In this document: piece by piece, positions 9,267 to 15,863 of the stretch
Layout of the letters: the number at the start of each line of letters is the position of its first letter
Numbering within the stretch: the stretch's first letter is position 1
Source of the DNA: Phoronis ovalis
Lineage: Eukaryota > Phoronida > Phoronidae
Length of the DNA stretch: 15,863 nucleotides
NCBI GenBank assembly: GCA_028565635.1
Contig: JAOXYB010025869.1
Span: 1 to 15,863, forward strand
Reading direction: 5' to 3'
The notes under the pieces: generated by a model
Databases searched by the model: none
The model's input: the letters and a program-made list of their open reading frames with translations, nothing else
What the model was told of the DNA's origin: nothing
Translations under genes and position numbers: made by a program

Positions 9267-10469
9267 TTATACATACACATCAATAATGTCTTTAATCTGT
9301 GACCTACACAGAGGACAAATTCGCCTGTTCAAAATCACTGATTCTATCAATTCATTTGCACAGTCTATACACATGCACATGTGCCTACATGGTAGTACCA
9401 GTACATTCTTAATATTATCTTGACAAATTACACATAATCGTTTATCCCTTTCAGTTTCAAGTTCACTTTCTAAATCTTTATTAGATTTTGCTTGACTTGA
9501 ACCATCCTGTCTTGCAGGTGATTTTGGTCTTTTAAGAAGCAAATTTAGTCTTAAATTTAATCCTCGTCCAAAATTATCCTCGTCCGAACTGTCTTGAACA
9601 TCTGGTTCTGGATCTGCCATGTCCTGCTCAATATCGGATATGTCCTCATCTTCAAAAGCACCAGGAATATTCTCTGCATGATCATTCATGTGGAAAATTG
9701 ATGGAAACGTAAAACCTCGTTCCGTAACAATATTAGATAACTTCAATGTAATGAAATACAAACTAATAACACTTATCAGTCCAAAATAAAATTCCAGTGT
9801 AAATTTTTGCATTATACCTGAATACATATTAACTATGAATGTTCTAAAAGTAATTACCATATTAACTAGAGTATTGTAAACAGTTTCTTGTGAACACGTA
9901 ATAAATTCAAGCACAAAATAATATAAGCTTAACAATGCATCTCTGGCAGACTGCAAACTACTGTTGAACACCCACAATGTAGAGGAGCCAACAAGATCAA
10001 AAGAATCAAATATTTGGCCAAAGCCATGGCAAATGCCAAGATAGATGTCTTGAATAGACATAAAAATGTAACTGAAAAAAGAATAGATTGCATAATAAAC
10101 AAATTTTAAACACATCCATAATGTGTTAATAATGAAATACATAAAGTATTCCAATGCAAAAGCAACAACACTCAAAATTGAGTACACAAGTCTGCCAAAG
10201 ACTGCAAATATTTTGGTGACAAGAATCAAAATATTAAACGATTCAGCTAGAAAATCAAATACAAATGTCAAAGTTCCACAGAAAATGGATTCTAGCACAT
10301 AATATATGGCTACAAATGTGGACCACACACCATAAGTGAAACCAACTATATGTGATACAAATTGGTAGTTAACTGATATAATTGCCGATACCCATTTCAC
10401 AGTGTAACTTGCAACAGTTTCTCCAGTTTTAAAAATCTCCATCAGAAAATCGAGCAACGAGGCATGCAT
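9267..10469 (-). CDS. RNF26: E3 ubiquitin ligase RNF26 (ER multi-pass RING protein)
   Basis: This is a 400-aa intact frame, stop at 9267-9269 (human 433 aa). RNF26 is an ER-membrane RING ligase that in mammals organises perinuclear endosomes by ubiquitinating SQSTM1 and modifies STING; the role here is inferred. Residues ~20-245 form a run of hydrophobic segments (about five or six membrane spans), followed by an acidic linker (~272-299), a basic stretch (~303-330), a charged helix (331-344) and a C-terminal RING. Zinc ligands are C346, C349, C361, H363, C367, C370, C385 and C388, the IAP/RNF26-type C3HC4 spacing, with Arg389 at the usual linchpin position. The protein ends seven residues after the linchpin in a hydrophobic VYV tail, as in human RNF26. 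The ATG at 10469 is chosen because an in-frame TGA sits nine codons upstream (10494-10496) and the next Met is residue 10. The single coding exon matches the intronless human gene. Confidence 0.93.
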   Translation of the reverse strand: MHASLLDFLMEIFKTGETVASYTVKWVSAIISVNYQFVSHIVGFTYGVWSTFVAIYYVLESIFCGTLTFVFDFLAESFNILILVTKIFAVFGRLVYSILSVVAFALEYFMYFIINTLWMCLKFVYYAIYSFFSYIFMSIQDIYLGICHGFGQIFDSFDLVGSSTLWVFNSSLQSARDALLSLYYFVLEFITCSQETVYNTLVNMVITFRTFIVNMYSGIMQKFTLEFYFGLISVISLYFITLKLSNIVTERGFTFPSIFHMNDHAENIPGAFEDEDISDIEQDMADPEPDVQDSSDEDNFGRGLNLRLNLLLKRPKSPARQDGSSQAKSNKDLESELETERDKRLCVICQDNIKNVLVLPCRHMCMCIDCANELIESVILNRRICPLCRSQIKDIIDVYV

Positions 10470-10502
10470 GTTGACCAGTGTTACTTCCTTACTTCATACT
10501 GG

Positions 10503-10534
10503 CTTTTATAGTTCTCTATATAACCACTGGACAC
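10503..10534 (-). promoter_or_regulatory. RNF26 5' leader: TATA-like sites or splice acceptor
   Basis: Two readings compete. On the minus strand TATAAAAG (10503-10510) and TATATAG (near 10517-10523) look like TATA boxes, which would leave a very short leader before the ATG. Alternatively ATATTTCAG ending at 10535 is a good 3' splice site, making 10470-10534 the end of a 5' UTR exon. A two-codon upstream frame (ATG AAG TAA) precedes the main start. Confidence 0.3.
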
Positions 10535-10908
10535 CTGAAATATTTTGTAGCAAATGAAGTTTCATGTGTTTGGATGCAGCCATTCTAAAAAGAAGAACTA
10601 CAAACATTTCCATTATCATTCAATTTTTGTCCTCTGTATGAGAGATACTTTGAACACAAAAGTTTTGGTTGCCGCCCTGCCCTACAAACTGGATTCTCTT
10701 AAAGACATTGACGCTTGGATTACATGTATATTTTATTGTTTTAGTTGTAATGAAAATTTGAATCTCCTATATAATTGATTAATCAAAAATAAAAAGATTC
10801 TGGTTTTCATCTCATTTGTTGAAGTTTAACCAGATTTGATAGATTTTAGCCTTGGGAAAAATTATAAACATGGTCCGAGTTTATCATAATGATGTCTCGC
10901 ATCATTGA
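10535..10908. other. No gene recognised
   Basis: This holds a 74-codon plus-strand open frame (10554-10778) whose start, MKFHVFGCSHSKKK, has a faint zinc-finger look but no complete ligand set and no family match. The rest is AT-rich and featureless. Confidence 0.4.
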
Positions 10909-11113
10909 TGTTCTGCTGTGGTAGACGACAAGCCGACTATCCCCGATAAAAGCTACTTTATTAAAGCCCCTTGCCCGGCCAATCAAGTCCGAGAGTGCAT
11001 TGGAATGTTAATGGACATGCAGTTATCTGAATCTCTGAATAAAGGTTGAACTTGTGCTTGTTATTATGAAGAAAGTGGCTACTGTCCGTGCACTCCTTTG
11101 GGCAGCGACAACA
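10909..11113 (+). mobile_element. Possible solo LTR
   Basis: This is a noticeably GC-richer block in AT-rich surroundings, starting TGTTCTGCTG and ending GCAGCGACAACA, so it has the TG...CA ends and short imperfect terminal inverted repeats of an LTR. A plus-strand AATAAA at about 11038 followed by a GT-rich run would suit an R/U5 border. I could not find matching 5-bp target duplications, a primer-binding site or any gag/pol remnant, so this remains tentative. Confidence 0.25.
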
Positions 11114-11775
11114 TCTATATGTTGTTTAACACCTATACTTTTGGTTGTGTTTACTAACATTTATATGTAGTTCTTACACGTAGTTGTATTTGTCTAGGTT
11201 CAGATATGATAAATGTTGGTACGCTGTGTTCCTCCGCTCCCCTATCACAAATGTAGATACCACTCGATGCTTGCAAAGTAATTAACGAGATACATTAAAA
11301 CTCGTTGGGCTATATATTCGAAGTATTATCAAAAACTTTTAATATTTATTTATAATAGAATTAGATATGAAGTTAAAAATTGGATGAATTTGATTCCATG
11401 AATTCCGTCACTAAAATCGTGGGCTGCAGGCGTAGTGGATTTCAGAGCTTTTCCTGCCAGTAGCATACCTTCAACATAAACCAAATTATCCAGTTGCGAA
11501 CATACCTGTTTGCACTGTGATACTGTTGCACTAATCTAACAACTACATTGGATGCTAACGAAACAAACACAGACTCCATTTCTGATTGGATTCATTCAAA
11601 GTGAGGCTACCAAACTATTAGCGCTAACCAGCCTGAGCGCTAACTGACGGAATGGAACAATTCTGCGTTTCTTGCGCCATCTTACGGAAGCATTCGGGGC
11701 GTGTACTCTCCTACTAGCAGGTACTCGAGGTATTTTTTGATGGGGGTGTGCAGCCCAGTTGAACATTTTGGATTT
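11114..11775. other. No gene recognised
   Basis: The sequence is unremarkable except for a perfect spaced direct repeat AGCGCTAAC (11620-11628 and 11636-11644) and, close by, GCGCCATCTT (near 11672), a YY1-type motif. The first two lie in a somewhat GC-richer patch that could be a promoter, but no following exon could be identified on either strand. Confidence 0.35.
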
Positions 11776-12057
11776 GGATTGTATACTTCTTACTGTATTT
11801 TTGTTGGATTGCTGTCAATAAATTCAAAAATTTGGATTGCTACCCACTGCTTACAGCATATAACTTGGATTAATTTTAGGTTTGAATCCATAAAACGATT
11901 TTTGGAATTTGGTTTGTATCAGTCAGTTTGCGTAACAATGGATTGCTACTCAAATATTTTAAAATATTGGATTGCTATCTTACATTTCGCAAAATTTGGA
12001 TTGCTACACTTATATTTCAAAAATGTTTGATTGGGTTTGCTACCACAATCCCTGTAT
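11776..12057 (+). repeat. Degenerate tandem repeat, ~28-37 bp period
   Basis: A core resembling TTGGATTGCTAC recurs with starts of the GGATT/GGAAT/TGATT core near 11776, 11806, 11834, 11867, 11904, 11940, 11969, 11998 and 12028, giving about nine units. The cores are conserved, while the AT-rich sequence between them differs. A 109-codon frame (11701-12030) runs through the array and repeats WIA/FGL-like phrases; I read that as a by-product of the repeat, not as a gene. Confidence 0.7.
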
Positions 12058-13520
12058 TCAAAAAACCACAAGTACCCCCTGGGTACTCTCACTCAAAGTG
12101 ACTGTCAGTACTGTGTGTATATGGGTCCCATTTTTCACTCTTGGTTTTTACCATGGGATATATTTTTGTTAGTTAACAAGAATTACCATGTGCATATTTT
12201 CAATAAATAATTAATTACCAATAATTCCAATTTGTGTGTTTGTAAGTTATTGTTCGATGACATGAAATTTCAAAATAATTAAAATAGTTTTAAGTGGTGT
12301 AAACATGGAAAGTCTTAGCTTTGGTAGGAGCCTTCTGAAGCCATTGCCATGGTACTGAAAAATTTGGTACTTTGCATTTTGTTTTTCGTTACTCAGTATA
12401 TCTATGATCTGCCGTATGCATTTTATATCTATTATAACATTAGTGATAAATACTGTTTTAAACTTCACATGTTAACCCATTTTAATGGGTTAACATTAAA
12501 AGTACCAACTTTTTTGATATGTACTGTATGATTTTTGCAAATAAGTTTTTACCATAGGGTATATAATTTTGGAATGCAATTTTTATCATGGGCTAAAGTT
12601 TTTTATCTGAGGCCTCACACCCCTACCAAGTCTTTTGTCAAGAACCCCTCCCCCTCCCCGGTCAATTTGAACTGAAGTGTGGAAAGAAACATAAACCGAA
12701 AATTAAATTTTACCCTATTAACATAACACAATTTCATTAAAAAAAAAATTTCATTATGAGAAAACTGTTTTTTACGTGCACGACAACCCAATCCATTATG
12801 ATATCTTTTATATTAAATTCTAAAACACAACAAGTACATAAAAACAATTTACATTAAATCATGCACACAAAATATATTCAAAAATATTTATATGTATTGA
12901 ATAATATCTGAAAGCCCCTGGTACATTAAATAAGGCAACGTAAATCTGTCAAGAGTATAATATAAATCTCATTACGCAAAATCAAATTGTTGAAATCGTG
13001 AGCGTTGAAATTACCAAGTGCAAGCGAATAGTCTATTTGTTCCAGTACAAAGCCAGTCACTGGCATTGATGTATACTACACCCTTGTAGTTATCACATTA
13101 AATAAACTGATGCCAAATAGCATTTAGCTCCAAATAAGGACAGCGTATCCACAAAAAAATAGCATAGCTGCAATTCATTACTCTTTGTTAAATACAAGGC
13201 AGTTGTCCTGAAACAACTGACTGTCTGATTATACTAAATCTTATGTAGACTACCCATGCTGAACAGAATCCAGGGATTAAATGTTTAATTAACTTGATAG
13301 GTATCAGCTTTTAATTACTGCTTCATCCCATGGACCATAAATATTGCTGAAACAAAGTAATGCAATATGTTTTTAAAATCGTTATAGTATACTCGATAGG
13401 ATATTTAAATTTAAAAACTGACTATTAAGCACAACCCAAAGTATAGAATGCTAACAGTCCTCAACACTAACAGGAAATACTTCATACACTGGCGTGTACT
13501 ACTTTCATTTAATTAAAGAC
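12058..13520. other. No gene recognised; small repeats
   Basis: No coding exon could be supported. A phrase like TTTTTACCATGGGATAT occurs at 12145-12163, 12546-12565 and, more diverged, near 12580. A perfect inverted repeat lies at 12469-12496. Part of the right side could be 3' UTR or downstream sequence of the minus-strand gene at 14049-14219, but no boundary is visible. Confidence 0.4.
12469..12496. repeat. Perfect 13-bp-arm inverted repeat
   Basis: ATGTTAACCCATT and its exact reverse complement are separated by only two bases (TT). It could extrude as a cruciform, form an RNA hairpin or bind a dimeric factor; GTTAAC recalls an HNF1 half-site. No terminator role is implied in a eukaryote. 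Confidence 0.8.
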
Positions 13521-13529
13521 TACATCTAG

Positions 13530-13989
13530 CAGTCTGAATAAATCCATCCGTTAGTGCTCCGTACCTTCTCAACTAACATCTGGGCTTAACCATAGTCATT
13601 TGTTCTTTATCTCGAAAAGCAGAAGAATGATAATCCCTTTAAATTGGAGCTTACAATAATATGTATAATAGTAGACTAAGCGATAGGGGGTCGATCACAC
13701 CAGATCTGTCCTGCCAGAGTTTATCTATAGTCTGCTAAGCAAAAAGCAAGCTCCCCGGTGATACACATTCAGAATGGGTCATCGATAGAATAGATGTGGT
13801 AGGTGACAATGGATCATGCAGAGAGAAAGGCTCATCTCGCTGGGTAAAGTCGGGTTAAAAGTTTAATGACGTAATTATTTCGCTCTTGCAAAATTTAAGG
13901 AATATAACTGTTACAATAATTGACTATGGTTAAGCCTAGACTTTAGTTGAGAAGGTATGGAACACTAACGGATGGATTTATTCAGACTG
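13530..13989. mobile_element. Foldback element 3 (Mutator/FB-like) with 9-bp target duplication
   Basis: This 460-bp element has 69-bp terminal inverted repeats, 13530-13598 and 13921-13989, differing at five positions (64/69). The tips are CAGTCTGAATAAATCC. Exact 9-bp direct repeats TACATCTAG flank it at 13521-13529 and 13990-13998. Nine-bp duplications are typical of Mutator-like elements and of foldback elements such as Drosophila FB, so I infer a non-autonomous member of such a group. The ~322-bp interior has no open frame. Each arm carries AATAAA eight bases from its tip, reading inward (13537-13542 on +, 13977-13982 on -). Confidence 0.92.
13977..13982 (-). terminator. Transposon-borne AATAAA downstream of minus-strand gene
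   Basis: This AATAAA on the minus strand lies in the right arm of foldback element 3, about 67 nt beyond the apparent TAA of the exon 14049-14219. It is well placed to act as the polyadenylation signal of that gene. Use is inferred from position only. Confidence 0.35.
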
Positions 13990-14048
13990 TACATCTAGCA
14001 TGTATATCAAATGTGAAATGTTCATTACTACATCTTCAAGAGCTGCAC

Positions 14049-14219
14049 TTACTTTTTGTAAGGTTGGAGACTAATAAGCCAGATAGGACAAACAAATGTA
14101 ATGAAAATGAGCAGGAGTAAAAACAGAGCTGCTCCAACTTTTGATATGCTAAAGACTGCAACAAAGGTTGAGATTCCCAGCAATACTGTCATGATTTCTT
14201 GGCTAAACTTCACATTGTT
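14049..14219 (-). CDS. Last exon of an unrecognised membrane protein
   Basis: On the minus strand a good acceptor (TTATTTATTACAG, ending at 14220) opens a frame of 56 codons to a TAA at 14049-14051; the other two frames stop early. The peptide begins NNVKFSQEIM and contains two hydrophobic stretches (about residues 10-26 and 30-51) split by SKVGAA, and ends PYKK. This suggests a membrane hairpin with a cytosolic basic tail. The VGAALF...P pattern faintly recalls the second hairpin of reticulons, but I do not assign it. The stop is embedded in AAAAGTAAGT, a strong 5' splice site, so the exon could instead end at 14053 and splice onward. Upstream exons were not firmly found. Confidence 0.5.
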   Translation of the reverse strand, partial: NNVKFSQEIMTVLLGISTFVAVFSISKVGAALFLLLLIFITFVCPIWLISLQPYKK

Positions 14220-15863
14220 CTGTAATAAATAAAATGAGATATGTATTGTTTTTTTTGTATTTTACAATTAAATGAGAACATAACCTAATGTACACATAAA
14301 AACAACACAATCAATAAGATGCAATATATGTTGCATTCCAATGGATCGTGGAAGCTTGTTTGTAGACCCCTTAACCATTAATGAAAAATATGATCACTCT
14401 ACAGGGTGACACAGAAGTAAAAGGACACACTTGAAAGTATCATAATTTTAAAAGCAATATGCAACACATTTGAATGTTAAAACAAAGATAACTGACATTT
14501 ATTTAAGTCAAAAACTAATATTTTACCAACCATGGAACTCCCAGATGTGCACATGAAATTATTACATTTTTCCCCTAACATGGGTTTTCTTTTAGTACAA
14601 ACAGAAATCATAGCACATTTAATTAACTAAAACATCATTTGATGTAAAACAAAATTGTACATCAAATAGTATTCTAGCTGTATGAGAAGACCTAGCAGTA
14701 TTAACCATAATTTTTTTTTTTTAAATATCATTGCACGGGATTATTTAAGCGATTATGCTCATTAAAGCACCTAATGAAATTAACAATGAATGCAAAAAGA
14801 GCAGATATTAGCGAACAGTAGAGGTTGATAACAGTTAACTTCATAACTTTAAAGTAACAGAATATAGTCCTAGGTGTTTTTGACATAAATAACTAAATGC
14901 TAAATCTATAGGAATTGTACTATTTAGTTTAATGTCAGAAATATTTGCGAGACGACTAAATACAAAATAAATTCATTCTAGGAAGCCGACAGAAAATATT
15001 CAATAACGGAAACCTGAGATTTGAAAAGCAAGTATTTTCAAATCATGATGTAAATATAGTCATGATTTCTCCATTGTGGCTATTCTAGTATCTAACTAGA
15101 CATTCAGTGAGTTGTAAACAACTCCGAAAGTGTACCCCCAGCCAAGAATGCTGCCAGTTGGAGAGATTGGCCCTAGTGAAGTTTACAGCTGGTGAAAAAT
15201 ATAGATGCCTATAGAAAACATGGATAACAAAAGCAATTATTATAAAATTCTTCTAATTGCTTGCTGTATGATTCAAATACACATCCACAATTCATACTTA
15301 GACTGATTCAACTCAGTCACTTTCTGCTCATACCTTGTAATAGTATACAGCCAGAGCTTAATGTAAACAGATATTACAAAGATAATCTGATCATGACCTG
15401 GAACTGATTAGCTACCTTTTATTACACTTTGTTACATAATAGACTTACTCAAAACCACAGTTGTTATAAATCCTCTTAATAAGCAATACACAAGGATGCA
15501 TAACAATGACACAAAGCCATTTAATACTGTTGAGAAATGTTATGTTTACATATAGTTGCCAAACACCTCTATTGAGTTTAATACTTACATTTTTAACAGA
15601 GATTGAAATAAATAAAAATAGGTTTGGGATATGCTTGTGAATTGTGATGAGATATAGTTTGTTTAAGGGTTGTAAGGTGTTCAGCATTTTATGAACAAAA
15701 CAATTCAAAGATTTTGTCATTTAATTTATAACTGTATACCAATTACCCTTGAATATGGACTCTTTCAAAAGTTTGCAGCCAGAACTAAGTCTCTTCTTAC
15801 AATGAATGAAAGTGATGTTACAAATAGTCTTTTAATATTATAAAAATAATGTGAAAAACAAAA
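14220..15863. other. Probable intron and intergenic DNA of the minus-strand gene
   Basis: No exon can be firmly supported here. On the minus strand two short spliceable open segments (15449-15526 and 15334-15397) join in phase across a 51-bp intron and would encode a hydrophobic peptide, but their phase does not fit the exon at 14219. A short GC-richer patch at about 15118-15175 is open in several frames. The minus-strand open frame 15445-15720 is AT-rich and unlike any known protein. Confidence 0.35.

Noticed and set aside
10554-10778. 74-codon frame beginning MKFHVFGCSHSKKK as a THAP-like or zinc-finger gene divergent from RNF26
   Set aside because: The cysteine/histidine spacing does not complete a THAP or C2H2 motif and the remainder is low in coding character.
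11701-12030. 109-codon open frame as a gene
   Set aside because: It coincides with the degenerate tandem repeat and its recurring peptide phrases follow the DNA period; no family resemblance.
11776-12057. CRISPR-like array (short conserved cores, variable spacers)
   Set aside because: Cores are only ~11 bp and degenerate, spacing is irregular, and the context is eukaryotic.
1579-12113. Shared 14-mer GACTGTCAGTACTG at 1579-1592 and 12100-12113
   Set aside because: A single match of this length is expected by chance in a window of this size, and the flanks do not match.
15118-15195. Minus-strand peptide GPISPTGSILGWGYTFGVV as an exon
   Set aside because: It looks protein-like, but the patch is open in several frames on both strands, the donor is poor and no family was recognised.

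Overview
This is AT-rich animal nuclear DNA. Genes have GT-AG introns and multi-exon structure, polyadenylation hexamers are visible, and the three recognisable genes (ZDHHC12, RPL28/eL28, RNF26) are metazoan orthologues. Intergenic repeat density and introns of about 200-900 bp suit an invertebrate with a moderately compact genome; a mollusc or other lophotrochozoan is a guess, since no marker fixes the phylum. There are no signs of prokaryotic or viral coding.

Layout from left to right. Positions 1-1532 (+) hold the last three coding exons of a ZDHHC12-type palmitoyltransferase; its N-terminal exons lie left of the window. Its 3' flank carries a broken partial copy of its own DHHC exon (about 1615-1743) and a 351-bp foldback element (1792-2142). 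Positions 2143-3227 are featureless. A dispersed repeat has one copy at about 3228-3540 and a second inside the third RPL28 intron shown here (about 5323-5556). The RPL28 coding region (+) spans 4418-6289 in four coding exons, complete at 135 aa, with a polyadenylation signal at 6433-6438. Positions 6440-8018 are mostly empty. A second foldback element lies at 8025-8551. RNF26 (-) is an intact single-exon 400-aa RING E3 ligase at 9267-10469. Positions 10535-13520 hold a possible solo LTR (10909-11113), a degenerate tandem repeat of about 30 bp (11776-12057) and a perfect inverted repeat (12469-12496). A third foldback element, with a 9-bp target duplication, lies at 13530-13989, just beyond the last exon (14049-14219, -) of an unrecognised membrane protein. 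The rest, to 15863, is probably intron or intergenic sequence with two very tentative mini-exons.

The genes are housekeeping genes with no evident common pathway: protein S-palmitoylation, the large ribosomal subunit, and ER ubiquitination. They are neighbours rather than a functional cluster. The notable layer is the mobile DNA: three unrelated long-inverted-repeat elements in under 16 kb, two with clear target duplications, and one placed so that its terminal repeat supplies an AATAAA just after a gene's apparent stop codon. I found no convincing new biological system.
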